The notes beneath the pieces were generated by a model. It worked only from the letters and a program-made list of their open reading frames with translations, was not told the origin of the DNA and did no database searches. Position numbers and translations under genes: made by a program. Below are positions 12,115 through 24,680 of a stretch of 64,000 nucleotides of DNA, one piece after another; the first letter of the stretch is position 1, and every line of letters starts with the position of its first letter. Source of the stretch: Dastarcus helophoroides (taxonomy: Eukaryota > Arthropoda > Insecta > Coleoptera > Bothrideridae); the NCBI GenBank assembly GCA_028583605.1, contig CM053331.1:3450437-3514436 (forward strand). Direction: 5' to 3'.

Positions 12115-14915
12115 GGTGAAACGGGCTGGTCCTTGGTTACCTCTGAAAATAATAGCTTTGGTATCGAAATGCGTTAGAGCAACCTTTGTTGTGTTTTTTT
12201 AATCTTTCTTGGTTTCAGTGGTTTCAGTATTTCAATTTATGAAAATAGCCATTTTATCTTTGCGGCCACATGCAGAATTTTCACAAAAGTGGGGACACTT
12301 GAATATATTTTATTCATCCGTGGGTTTGACGGTCATATTTTGGTTATTTTTAGGCTCGTAATGCGTTTCCAGATTCTAAGACTTCAACATTTGTAATCTC
12401 TTTTTTATCTTTTGATCTTTTCTTTCGTGGAAAGGTACCATGTAATAAAATCTTAATTTTCAAACTAAATCTTGTCCCTCTGAAAATGATAGCTTGGATA
12501 TCGAAACGCGTAGGAGCAACCTTTCTTGTGCTTTTTCATCTGTTTTGGTTTCAGCAGACAAAACTTGTATTTCAATTTTTGAAAATAGCCATTTTATCTT
12601 TGCGGCCACATGCAGAGTTTTCACAAAAGTGGGGACACCTGATTATATTTCATTCAGCCGTGAGTTTGACGGTCATATTTTGGTTATTTTTAGGCTCGTA
12701 ATGCGTTTCCAGAGTCTAGGACTTTAACATTTGTGGTCTCTTTTATATACTTTGGTTTTTTCTTTCGTAGAAAGGTAACATTTAATGAAATCTTAATTTT
12801 CAAACTAAACCTTGTCCCTCTGAAGATGATAGATTGGGTATCAAAACGTGTTAGAGCAACCTCTGTTGTGTTTTTAATATTTCTTGGTTTCAGCAGACAA
12901 AATTTGTATTTTAAATTTTGAAGATAGCCATTTTATCTTTGCGGCCACATGCAGAGTTTTCACAAAAGTGGGAATACTTGATTATATTTCATTTATCCGT
13001 GAGTTTGACGGCCATATTTTTGTTATTTTAAGGCTTAAAATGCGTTTCCAGAGTCTAAGACTTCAACATTTGTGGTATCTTTCATATCCTTTGTTCTTTT
13101 CTTTAATAGAAAGCTAACATTTAATGAAATCTTAATTTTCAAACTAAATCTTGTCCTTTAGAAGATGATAGCTTAGGTATTGAAACGCGTTAGAGCAACC
13201 TTTCTTGTGCTTTTTAATCTATCTTGGTTTCAGCAGACAAAATTTGTATTTTACATTTTGAAGATAGCCATTTTATCTTTGCGGCCACATGCAGAGTTTT
13301 CACAAAAGTGGAGACACTTCATCCGTGAGTTTAACGGTCATATTTTGGTTATTTTTAGGCTCGTAATGCGTTTTCAGATTCTAAGACTTCAACATTTGTG
13401 GTCTCTTTTATATACTTTGGTTTTTTCTTTCGTAGAAAGGTAACATTTAATGAAATCTTAATTTTCAAACTAAACCTTGTCCCTCTGAAGATGCTAGATT
13501 GGGTATCAAAACGCTTTAGAGCAATCTTTGTTGTGCCTTTTAATCGTTCTTGGTTTCAGCAGACAAAACTTGTATTTTAATTTTTGAAGATAGCCATTTT
13601 ATCTATGCGGCCACATGCAGAGTTTTCACAAAAGTGGGAATACTTGATTATATTTCATTTATCCGTGAGTTTGACGGCCATATTTTTGTTATTTTAAGGC
13701 TCGTAATGCGTTTTCAGAGTCAAAGACTTCAACATTTGTGGTCTCTTTGATATCTTGATCTTTTCTTTCGTAGAAAGATAAGATTTAATGAAATCTTAAT
13801 TTTCAAACAAAATCTTGTCCCCCTGAAGATAATAGGTTGGGTATCGAAACGTGTTAGAGCAACCTTTGTTGTGTTTTTTTAATCTTTCTTGATTTCAGCA
13901 GAAAAAACTTGTATTTCAATTTTTTAAGATAGCCATTTTATCTTTGCGGCCACATGCAGAGTTTTCAAAAAAGTGGGGACACTTAATTATATTTCATTCA
14001 TCCGTGAGTTTGACGGTCATATTTTTGTTATTTTTAGGCTCGTAATGCGTTTCCAGAGTCAAAGACTTCAACATTTGTGGTCTCTTTCATATCCTTTGAT
14101 CTTTTCTTTTGTAGAAAGATAACATTTAATTAAATTCTAATTTTCAAATTAAATCTTGTCCCTCTGAAGATAATAGGTTGGGTATCGAAACGTGTTAGAG
14201 CAACCGTTGTTGTGTTTTTTAATCTTTCTTGGTTTCAGCAGACGAAACTTTTATTTTAATTTTTGAAGATAGCCATTTTATCTTTGTGGCCACATGTAGA
14301 GTTTTCTCAAAAGTGGAGACACTTGATTATATTTCATTCATCCGTAAGTTTGACGGTCATATTTTGGTTATTTTTAGGCTCATAATGCGTTTCCAGAGTC
14401 AATTGTGGTCTCTTTCATATCCTTTGATCTTTTCTTTCGTAGAAAGATAACATTTAATGAAATCCTAATTTTCAAACTAAATCTTGTTCCCCTGAAGATG
14501 ATAAGTTGGGTATCGAAACGTGTTAAAGCAACCATTGTTGTGTTTTTTAATCTTTCTTGGTTTCAGCATACAAAACTTGTATTTCAATTTTTGAAGATAG
14601 TCATTTCTTCTTTACGGCCACATGCAGAGGTTTCTCAAAAGTGGAGACACTTGATTATATTTCATTCATCCGTGAGTTTAACGGTCATATTTTGGTTATT
14701 TTTAGGCTCGTAATGCGTTTCCAGAGTCTAAGACTTCAACAGTTGTGGTCTCTTTCATATCCTTTGATCTTTTCTTTTGTAGAAAGATAACATTTAATGA
14801 AATCTTCATTTTCAAACTAAATCGTGTCCTTTTGAAGATGATAGCTTGGGTATCAAAACGCGTTGTGTTTTTTAACCTTTGTTAGTTTCAGGGGACAGGA
14901 TTTGTATTTTAATTT
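12115..14915 (+). repeat. ~340-bp satellite, subfamily 2 (plus orientation)
   Basis: Eight tandem monomers are marked by TGCGGCCACATG or variants at 12261, 12601, 12940, 13280, 13606, 13945, 14285 and 14613, giving spacings of 340, 339, 340, 326, 339, 340 and 328 bp. Each monomer contains ATTCATCCGTGAGTTTGACG, GGCTCGTAATGCGTTT, a CTTTCGTAGAAAGG segment, and CTGAAGATGATAG ... CGAAACGCGTTAGAGCAACC ... TTGGTTTCAG. The first half of that order is the reverse complement of the 5-8 kb array; the last part is specific to this subfamily and to dispersed fragments at 24395, 41456 and 43940. Open frames of 60-100 codons repeat once per monomer and are not conserved as reading frames, so they are not genes. 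Confidence 0.96.
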
Positions 14916-17010
14916 TTGTGTAACACAATTTTTAATCCTGAAAATAAAATAAGTAACAGGAATAAGGATGTGCTCAAGGAATCAAAATTATGAGGGAATT
15001 AAAATCTTGATAGAGAGTGGAATAAAAGAGACTCGATTAAGATGATAGACATCTATATATATAGATTGCATTTACTGGAAAATTATGAACAAACTTGATG
15101 AAAGTTCAATACGAGATTGACGAATATTCACCGGTTGAATTTGCTGGAAAATGTTAAGCAAATCCTAATGAGAGACCAATTTTTATTAGCTCCATTTTTA
15201 TAAAAGTTTTACTACACTTTGAGTTTATCATTATAAAAGTTAGACATAAAGTTTTGTTGACTTTACAGCTGCAATTCAACAACATTTAGACAAATTAACA
15301 TGAAATTTCGATGATTTCATACACCTAACTTAATAAAAACTATCAAATCTTGACGAAAGATTGAAATAATTACAATTACCAAGTAATTTTAAGCTGGCAT
15401 TAATAAGAGACTAAGATAAAAGTGTAGTTTTATTATACTAATTATTTTGTTATATTGATACATTCTTGTATGAGTTATACGTGATTTCAGAAGAACTCTA
15501 CAACAGAAGGGCGTCCCATGTAAAACTAAATTGAGTTTGAAGCGCCCCAATGTTTAAAACAACGCCTTACCAGGCAAACGTCTAATGTCACCATTGTTTT
15601 CGATTCGATTTCCAGAAAGTTTGCATCCAAAAAGCCTCTTAATTGGTTAATAATTCTATTAGTCGAATAAATACGTTCGCGATACAAGACGCTGAACTTC
15701 CGGGGTAGTGCAGCGAGCTTAACTTCTCTAGAATTTCAGCTACAAACCGAAGATTTGTTGCTCTCGTTACAAAGAGAAATGATATTGTCCCGTGTAGCTG
15801 CAAAGTTTCCTTTTGATTTGACGAAGTTAATTTTCCTTTATAAACACGCTTGCGTTTAATTAGAGCCAACTAATCATATTTAACGCGATGTCTGAAGACT
15901 TGTTTGATATCTAACTGCGCTCGAATGGCGTCTTTCCACTCAAACGCTTCTTTTTCAATACTTAAAACGAAAATAAACCTGAATTTAACAAAAGGGGTTT
16001 GCGATAGATACATTTAGATGTTTTACAAATTGTTTAATGAAAAAGTCTCAACAAAATAAGCATACTTAATTATGATACAGATCTCTGTGATTACAATTTT
16101 CTTTACATTATTTAATTTCTTCATAATATAAAAATGAACAATTTATTTTGACACTCCAAAGTAATTAGAACAATTAAAAATTGGCGAATGCGCCGGTTAC
16201 CACATCCTTGTTGCTTAACAACTGAAGTTCTATGTCGATTAGGAAATTGGTGGATGCGCCAGGTACCAATTAAGTGAAGTTCTAATTCAGTTGTCAAATC
16301 GCGCGTTTGACGGTGGCCGATTACCTGGCCGTGGTAGTTAATATTAACGTCAAACCAATAATGTCAACAATCTTGCCAAGTCGATTTGCAGCGAGCAATT
16401 CGAGAGCCTCAAAGTGGGACACATATGCACGAGAGGGATTAAATTCAGACCAACATAAAAGATCGACGAACAGGTTTCTGGAACGCTATAAACACGTCTC
16501 TGCGCCATCGTAAAATCTGGATCAGTGTGTTTCCACACTGTCCTGGGAATTTATATCAAATTCGGGCTTATGACTGGAAAACTTACAGCACATCCATCTT
16601 TACACGTACTCGAGAGTTTCTTGTAAACTTTAAGACGCTAATAAATTTACTTCAATTTATAAACTGGCCAAATTTATAAGTCTCGTGGCAAGAATATGAT
16701 GTAGTTAGGAAAAAGTTTTTTTTAACACACGCCGCTGTAGAATACTAACGCTGCTTTAGAGTTATGCTCTCCGAGATTTCGTTGAATGCATCAACAAAGT
16801 AACTTTTAAAATCCTTCAGTCAAAAGCAAAACCTAAATAGAAAACCTTCGCTTACACGTTTGCTCTCTAACAAAAACAAGTTCATGAAATTTCAGAAACT
16901 GTAGCCATCTATCCTACATTTTATTTCTACTGCGCAGTTTCGAAAATGACGAATTATTTGGAAAAAGTCGGTCTGTGGAAATTCATGTCAAATGGAAGAA
17001 CTTACCACCA
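14916..17010. other. Unique DNA, no supported gene
   Basis: Non-repetitive except for a short internal duplication at 16182-16290. Frames at 15639-15869 (minus) and 16307-16513 (plus) are 60-76 codons with no recognisable family. A GTAAGT motif on the minus strand near 17006 is not matched by an acceptor in an open frame. Confidence 0.45.
16182..16290 (+). repeat. Short duplicated segment with GCGCCGGTTAC motif
   Basis: Two diverged copies, starting near 16182 (TTGGCGAATGCGCCGGTTAC) and 16247 (TTGGTGGATGCGCCAGGTAC), are each followed by a segment related to TGAAGTTCTA. A third copy of the core, TTGGTGAATGCGCCGGTTAC, lies at about 26611. The three copies indicate a small dispersed repeat of unknown type. 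Confidence 0.6.
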
Positions 17011-17019
17011 AAGTAATGG

Positions 17020-17965
17020 ACACGTTTGCGTAAGCATCCGTTAAGGTGACGGTCGTATTTTTATTTAATCAGACTCTATGGTCTGAAATGAACTGGGCAC
17101 TATTGCCAGTTCATTTTGAACACCCTGTACAGTTAGGGATATTAGAGACGGTGCTTTCACAACTAATGGAAGCGCTAACCATCAAAGGTAAGGGAGACGG
17201 TTTTTCTCGTATGCTTCCGTTAAGGTGACGGTCGTATTTTCATTTAATCAGACTCTATAGTCTGAAATGAACTGAGCACTATTGCCTAGTTCATTTTGAA
17301 CATCCTGTATAGTTAGGGATATTTAAAGACGGTGCTTTCACAACTAATAGAAGCGCTAACCATCAAATGTAAGGGAGATGGTTTTTCTCGTATGCTTCCG
17401 TTAAGGCGACAGTCGTATTTTCATTTAATCAGACTCTATAGTCTGAAATGAACTGAGCACTATTGCCTAGTTCATTTTGAACATCCTGTATAGTTAGGGA
17501 TATTTAAAGACGGTGCTTTCACAACTAATAGAAGCGCTAACCATCAAAGGTAAGGGAGACGGTTTTTCTCGTATGCATCCGTTAAGGCGACGGTCGTATT
17601 TTGATTTAATCACACTCTCTAGTCTGAAATGAACTGGGCACTATTGCCCAGCTCATTTTGAACACCCTCTATAGCTGGGGATATTATAAGACGGTGCTTT
17701 CACAACTAATGGAAGCGCTCACCATCAAAGGTAAGAGAGACGGTTTTTCTCGCATGCATCCGTGAGGATGACGGTCGTATTTTCGTTAATTTTAGGCAAT
17801 AGTGCCGAGTTCATTTTGAAGACTTTGTGTAATTAGCAATTTTTAAAGATACACAACCAATGCAATCGCTTGCCATCCAAAGTAGGGACACGGTTTTTCT
17901 CGTATGCATCCGTGAAGATGACGGTCGTATTTTCATTAAATTCAGACAATTCCACATTTCGATCT
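17020..17965 (+). repeat. ~180-bp satellite, about 5.5 copies
   Basis: The landmark TTAAGGTGACGGTCGTATTT (with variants) recurs at 17041, 17220, 17401, 17582, about 17763 and about 17909, giving a 179-181 bp period and a shortened last unit. Monomers also share AGACTCTATAGTCTGAAATG, AACTAATGGAAGCGC and AAGGGAGACGGTTTTTCTCG. The central pair is most alike, while the outer units are diverged or truncated, as in arrays maintained by unequal exchange. Each unit holds an inverted repeat (17086-17116 in the first copy). No coding function is seen. Confidence 0.95.
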
Positions 17966-18039
17966 TTTAGAAAACTTTTGACCAATTTTTCGTAGTTTTA
18001 TCTTTCTTACGGAGTTATTTATTCATTTCTTATCAATTC

Positions 18040-19290
18040 TACTTTTTTGAACACTTGAATATTTTTGAAAATCCAAATTACAAGAAAAATTTTACTTTTT
18101 CCAAAATTTCGATATTTTCTCGAGATTTCGAGATTATTCGTTTTCGACTATTTTTTCGAAATTTCAACTTTTTTACGAAGTTGTTTATTTATTTTAAATT
18201 CTACCATTTTTGTCATTTCCAATTTATTGAAAATCAGTTTTTCGAAAATTTTGACTTTTTTCAAAATTTTGATTTCCTTAAAATTGAGTTTTTCCGAATT
18301 TTTTTGCCTTTTCTGATCATTTTTTGTTTCGACTTTTTTGAACACTTCGATAATTTGAAAATCCAAATTACTAGAAAAATTTGACTTTTTCGAAAATTTC
18401 GATATTTTCTCGAGATTTCGACATTTTTCGTAAATTTTGACTATTTTTTCGAAATTTCAACTTTTCTACGAAGTTATTTATTTATTTATTTTAAATTCCA
18501 CTATTTTGGTCATTTCCAATTTCTTTAAAATCCAGCTTTTCGAAAATTTTGACTTTTATCAAAATTTTGATTTTCTTAAAATTGAGTTTTTTTTCCGAAA
18601 TTTTTTACTTTTTCTGATCATTTTAAATTTTTTGTTTTGACTCGTTTGAACACTTTAATACTTTTGAAAATCCAAATTACTAGAAAAATTTGACTTTTTC
18701 CAAAATTTCGATATTTTCTCGAGATTTCGATATTTTTCGTAAATTTCGACTATTTTTTTTTAAATTTCAACTTTTTTACGAGGTTGTTTATTCATTTATT
18801 TTTAATTCCACTATTTTGGTCATTACCAATTTCTTTGAAATCCAGATTTTTGAAAATTTTAACTTTTTTCAAAATTTTGACATTCCTAAAATTGAGTTCT
18901 TTTTCCGAAATTTTTTACTTTTTCTGATCATTTTAAATTTTTTCGTTTCGACTCGTTTCAACACTTCAATACTTTTGAAAATCCAAATTACTAGAAAAAT
19001 TTGACTTTTTCCAAAATTTCGATATTTTCTCGAGATTTCGATATTTTTCGTAAATTTCGACTATTTTTTTTGAAATTTCAACTTTTTTACGAGGTTGTTT
19101 ATATTCATTTATTTTAAATCTATTTTTTTGGTCATTTCCAATTTCTTGAAAATCCAGCTTTTCGAAAATTTTGACTTTTTCCAAATTTTGATTTTCTTAA
19201 AATTGAGTTTTTTTCCGAAATTGTTTACATTTTCCGATCATTTGAAATTTTTCTTTAAAATTTGTAGCTTTTTTGAAGATTTCGGCGTTT
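18040..19290 (+). repeat. ~305-bp T-rich tandem repeat, four copies
   Basis: AAATCCAAATTAC is found at 18069, 18358, 18668 and 18979 (spacings 289, 310 and 311 bp). Units share TTTTCTCGAGATTTCG, a TTTACGAGGTTGTTTAT-like segment, GTCATTTCCAATTTC and TTTTCTGATCATTTT. They are T-rich on the plus strand and built of short AAAATTTCGA-like pieces. Leu/Phe/Ile/Ser-rich frames in each copy are composition artefacts. Confidence 0.93.
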
Positions 19291-20160
19291 TGTAAATTTG
19301 ACTTCTTTGAAAAAACGTCTCTTGTAAAATTTTAAATTTTTGTGAATGAAAATTTCGAGTTTTTTTAAAAAAAATTTGTAGCAGATCGATCTTTTTTAAA
19401 ATTTCGATTTTTTGTTTAATACTTTTACTTTTGTCTGCCTAAATTCGGTTATGTATTTTTATTTTTTTTTTGAAAATTTTTTCTACAAATTTTACATATA
19501 TTTGGAAAACACATTTTCTCGTAGTTTTTTTTTTATTTTTTGGGAAAATACCAGTTTTTTTTAAAATTACGATTTTTTTCTAGTAATTTCGACTTTTTTG
19601 TAACTTTTGAAAAGTTCTGCAGGTTTCATAAATGATTTTGTACTTCAGGGTTTCGGCTTTTTTTAAGTATTTTGACTTTTTTCTGAAAATTTTTGAAAAT
19701 TTCAACGAATTTGAAATTTTCGATTTTTTCAAGGTCTTTTCGACTTATGTAGTCAAAATTTTCAAATAATATAAAGACTTTCGCACATATTTTTCCCGAA
19801 GTTTACATATGTGTTGTCATAATGTTGCCATTTCGAGAAAAAATTGAAACTTCCAAGAAATATTCTTCTCCAATTTAAAAGAACTAAAATTTTCTAAAAA
19901 AAATTGCTTCTTTTAGTAAAATTTCGGACGTAATTTCGTAAAAATAAAATTGAAATTTACTTTACGAATTTCAAGAAAATAGCCGACATTTGTAGCACTT
20001 CCAATTCCAAAAATATTTTCTTATTAAAAATTTGCTTTAAATTTGGAGAAATAAACCGATTGTCGGTAAATGACGAAATTTCGAAAATTAGATGAATTTC
20101 GACGATAAATTTCAAAATTAAAAACAACATCGATTTTTGAAATACAACTCAACGTTTCCT
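19291..20160. other. Degenerate T-rich then A-rich DNA, no gene
   Basis: Long T-runs with scattered TTTCGA motifs switch at about 19800-20100 into A-rich sequence. It looks like eroded relatives of the flanking satellites. No open frame or structured RNA could be supported. Confidence 0.6.
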
Positions 20161-20299
20161 ATAACAAATCAAAAAATTGAAAATTTGAAAAATCAAAGAA
20201 TCGAAAAATCAAAAAATATAAAAATCAAAAAACATAAAAATCGAAAACTTGAAAAATCGAACAAACGAAAAATCTAAAAATTGAAAAATCCAAAAGTCA

Positions 20300-20960
20300 A
20301 AATTTCGAAAAATCTAAAACTTGACAAATTGAAAAATTGAAAATTTGAAAAATCGAATAAACGAAAAGTCCAAAAATTGAGGAATCAAAAGATCAAAATA
20401 TCGAAAAATTGAGAAATTGAAGAATCGAAAAATTGAAAAATCGAATAATTAGCGAATCGAAAAATAAAGAAATGGAGTAATTAAGAAATCAAAATATTGA
20501 AAAATTGAAAAATCAAAAAATTGGCTAATCGAAAAGTTGAATAATTAATAAATCAAAAATTATAAAAATCAAAAAATTGAAAAATCGAATAATCGAATAA
20601 TCGAAAAATCGAATAATCGAAAAATCTAAAAATTGAGAAATCCAAAGGTCAAAATATTGAAATATCTAAAACTTGACAAATCGAAAAATCGAAAATTTAA
20701 AAAATTGAATAATCGAAACATCCAAAAATTGAGGAATCAAAAGATCGAAATATCGAAAAATTGAGAAATTGAAGAATCGAAAAATTAAAAAATTGAATAA
20801 TTGGAGAATCGAAAAATAGAGAAACAGAGTAATTAAAAAATCGAAAAATTGAATAATCAAGAAATTGGCTAACCGAAAAATTGAGCAATTAATAAATCAA
20901 AAAATCGAAATATCTAGTAATGAAAAAATCAAAAAATCCAGCAATTGAGGAATTGAGAAA
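20300..20960 (+). repeat. 352-bp higher-order repeat in octamer satellite (2 copies)
   Basis: The segment with AAACTTGACAAAT ... AAAATTGAGGAATCAAAAG ... GAGAAATTGAAGAATCG ... TTGGCTAA recurs about 352 bp later (landmark GAGAAATTGAAGAATCG at 20411 and 20763). 352 is 44 x 8, so the octamer register is kept. Confidence 0.8.
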
Positions 20961-21619
20961 ATAAAAAACTAAAAAATCGAATATTCGAAAAATCCAAAAA
21001 TTGAGTAATTGAAAAATTAAAAAATCAAAAATCGAAAAATAGAAAAATTGTAAAACCGATAAATGAAAAAAATCGAAAATTCAAAAAATCGAAAAATCGA
21101 AAAATCAAAAATTCGAAAATTTGAAAATTCGAAAAATCGAAAAATCGAAAAGTCGAAAAATCGAAAATTCGAAAAATCGAAAAATCGAAAAATTGAAAAA
21201 TTGAGAAATCGAAATATCGAAAAATTGAAAAATCAAATTATCGGAGAATCGAAAAATAGAAAAGCGGAATAATTTAAATTTCAAAAATCAAAATATTGAA
21301 TTATCGAAAAATTCAAAATTTCAGAAATCAAAAAATTGAAATATCGAAAATTCTAAGAACTGAGAAATCGAAAAATCGAAAAATTGAAAAATCGAAAATT
21401 GGAGAATCGAAAAATAGAGAAATGGAGTAAATAAAATAATCTAAATATTGAAAAATTGAAAAATTAATAAATAAGAAGATGAAAAAATTGAACAATCAAA
21501 AAACTGAAAAAAATCGAAAAATCGAAAATTTCAACAATTTTGAAATCGAGAAAGTGAAAAATTAAAAAATCAAATATTCAAAAACTCCAACAATTAAGAA
21601 GATGAAAAATCAAAATATC

Positions 21620-22870
21620 AAAAAAAGGAAAAATTGAAAATCCAAATATCAAAAAATCGAAACATTGAAAAATTGCGAAATCGAAAAATTGAAAAATCGA
21701 ACAATTGGAATGTCGAAAAATAGAAAAGTGAAAAAATTTCAATTTCAAAAAATCGAAAAATCAAAACATTGAAATATTGAAAAATGGAAGAACTAAAATA
21801 TCAAAAAAAAAAAGAAAAATCAAAAAAACGAAAAATTGAAAAATAGAAAAACCAATAAATCGCGAAACCAAAAAATGGAAAAATCGGAAAATTGGAAACT
21901 ACCACAAAAAGGAAAAGTTGAGAATTCAAAAAATGGAAGAATGGAGAATTAAAAATATTGAAAAACAAAAAATTGAAATATCGGAAAATCAAAAAATATG
22001 AAAAATGAAAAATTGCAAAAATTGAAATTTAAAAAAATTCAAAAATTGAGAAATCAAAAAATCGAAAAATTAAAAAATTGCGAAATCGAAGATTTGAAAA
22101 ATTGAAAAATCGAACAATTGGAGTATTGAAAAATAGAAAAGTGGAATAATTTCAATTTCAAAAAATCGAAAAATCAACACATTAAAATATCGAAAAATAG
22201 AAGAATCAAAATATCAGAAAAATTAAAAATCAAAAACTCGAAAAATTGAAAAATAGAAAAACGAATAAATCGAGAAATTAAAAAATCGAAAAATTGAAAA
22301 ATTGGAAAATCGAAAAATCGAAAAATGGAAAGGTTGAGAATTCAAAAAAAGGAAAAATGGAGAATTAATAATATTGAAAAACCAAAAATTGAAATATCGG
22401 AAAATCAAAAAATATGAAAAATGAAAAATTGCAAAAATTGAAATTTAAAATAATTCAAAAATTAAGAAATCAAAAAATCGAAAAATTAAAAAATTGCGAA
22501 ATCGAAGATTTGAAAAATTGAAAAATCGAACAATTGGAGTATTGAAAAATAGAAAAGTGGAATAATTTCAATTTCAAAAAATCGAAAAATCAACACATTA
22601 AAATATCGAAAAATGGAAGAATTAAAATATCAAAAAAATTAAAAATCAAAAATTCGAAAATTTGAAAAATAGAAAAACGAATAAATCCAGAAATTAAAAA
22701 ATCGAAAAATTGAAAAATTGGAAAATCGAAAAATCGAAAAATGGAAAGGTTGAGAATTCAAAAAAAGGAAAAATGGAGAATTAAAAAATCAAAAAATCAA
22801 ACAACTAAAATATCGAAAATTCGAAAAATTAAAAATTTGAAAAATCAAAAAAAGGAATAATTGAAAAATT
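21620..22870 (+). repeat. 416-bp higher-order repeat in octamer satellite (3 copies)
   Basis: GTTGAGAATTCAAAAAA occurs at 21917, 22333 and 22749, exactly 416 bp apart (52 x 8). The surrounding octamer variants also match from unit to unit, including ACAATTGGA, AAAGTGGAATAATTTCAA and GAATAAATC. Copies 2 and 3 are the most alike. Confidence 0.88.
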
Positions 22871-24394
22871 TAAAAATAGAAAAATCGAATACCTGGAGAA
22901 TCGAAAAATAGGAAAATAGAGTTAATTAAAAAATAAAAAAATTGAAAATTTGAAAATTAATAAAATTGCTGGATCGAAAAATAGAAAAATTGAAAAATCA
23001 AATATAATCGGAATCAATAAATCGAAAAATCAAAATATGGAGCAATAAAAGATCGAAAAGTCAAAAATTGGAACATAGAAAATATGAAAAATTGAAAAAT
23101 CGAATACTCAAAAAATCCCAAAATTGAGAAATTAAAAAATGGAAAAATTGAAAAATCGAAAAATTTTAAAATCGAAAAATCGATTCATCAAAGAAATGAG
23201 GAATTGAAAAATCAAAAAAACTACAAAATCAAACATTTGGAGAACTAAAAAATAGAAAATTTTAAAAAATCGAAAAATCAAAGTATTAAAAGATTGGAAA
23301 ATGAAACGATCAAAATATTAAAAAATCAAAATATCCAAGTCAAAAAATTGGAAAATCGACAAATCAAAATATTAAAAAAATAGAAAAGTTGAGTAATCAA
23401 AAACTCGAAGAACAAACAATTAAATAAAATCAAAAAACCAAAAATCTAAACTATCGAAAATTCGAAAAACTAAAAATCTGAAAAATCAAAAATGAAAAAA
23501 ATCAAAACATTGAAAAATAGAACAATCAAAGAGTGGAAAAATAGAAAAAATGACAAAAATACAAATAAAAAAATCGAACAATTAAAAAATACAAAACGAA
23601 AAATTGAGAAATAGCCAAATTGAAAACATGAAATATCGAAAAATTGAAAAATTGGATAATTGGAGAATCGAAAAATAAAGAAACAGAGTAATTAAAGTAT
23701 CGAAAAGTTTAAATATCGACAAATGGAAAGTCGAAAAATGGAACAGTCGTCAAAAAACTCCAAAAATCAAAAATCGAATAATCAAAAAATCGAAAAATTA
23801 AAAAATTCAACAATTCACAAACCGAAAAGGTGAAAAACTAATAGATCAAATAATCTTAAAATCCAAAAATTGTGAAATCAAAAAATTGAAAAATCGAAAA
23901 ATTTAAAAATTGAAAAATTTAAAAATGGAAAAGTCAAAAAATCAAAAAATCGAAAAATTAGAAAAATCAAAAAATTGAAAATTCAAAAAATCGAAAATTC
24001 GAAAATTTTAAAAATCTAATAATTGGAGAATCGAAAAATTGGGAAGTGGAATAATTTAAATTTTAAAAAATCGAAAAATTGAAAAATCGAAATATTAAAA
24101 AATTAGGAAATGAAAAAATTGAAAATATCAAAATTAAGAAATAGAAAAATCGAAAAGTGGAAAAATTGAAATAAAGATAGATTAAAAAAGTTTAAAGTCG
24201 AAAAATGGAAAAATGGAAAAATTGAAAAATCGTAAAGTGAAACAATGAAAGAATTGAGCAACCAAGAAAAAATTGGAAAATCGAAAAAGCATAAAATTGA
24301 AAAATAGAAAAATCGAAAAGTGGAAAAATAACAAAATTGAAAAATAAAGGAACCAAAAAGCGTACAATCGAAAAATGGATAAATACAAATACAA

Positions 24395-24478
24395 AACATC
24401 CCCTGAAACCTAAAAAGATTAAAAAACCTAACAAAGGTTGCTCTAACGCGTTTCGACAGCCAAACTATCATCTTCAGC
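24395..24478 (-). repeat. Dispersed fragment of the 340-bp satellite
   Basis: Reverse-complement match to the subfamily-2-specific part: CCCTGAAACC, then AACAAAGGTTGCTCTAACGC, then AACTATCATCTTCAG. It sits inside octamer satellite with no other part of the monomer, so this piece moves or is copied separately from the full monomer. Confidence 0.85.
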
Positions 24479-24680
24479 GAGATAATAGATAAATGGAAAA
24501 ATCAAAAAATTTAAAAAATCGAAAAGTGAAACAACAGATAAATTGAAAAATCGAGCAATCGGGAAATGAAAAATTGAAACAGCAAAAAATTTAGCAATTT
24601 AAAAGTCTAAGAATCAAAAAATTGAAAATATGAAAACTTGAGCAATCAAAAATAGAAAAATTGAAAAATTGAAAATTTAA

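Larger units (their letters stand above)
20160..24680 (+). repeat. Octamer satellite (AAAAATCG)n, block 1
   Basis: About 4.5 kb of diverged 8-bp repeats with consensus AAAAATCG. Very common variants are AAAAATTG and AAAAATCA; less common are AGAAATCG, AAAATATCG and AAAAATGG. It is A-rich on the plus strand. Higher-order units are superimposed: a ~352-bp dimer (about 20300-20960) and a ~416-bp trimer (about 21620-22870). Lys/Asn/Arg/Ile/Glu and Phe/Ser/Ile frames are by-products. A fragment of the 340-bp satellite interrupts it at 24395-24478. Confidence 0.96.

Noticed and set aside
15567..15650. Possible minus-strand exon with a GTAAGG donor
   Set aside because: The upstream AG lacks a pyrimidine tract and the frame opens only at a stop codon next to it.
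17001..17060. Possible minus-strand exon ending at a GTAAGT donor
   Set aside because: The open frame is closed by a stop about 60 nt upstream before any acceptor, and the sequence belongs to the edge of the 180-bp satellite.
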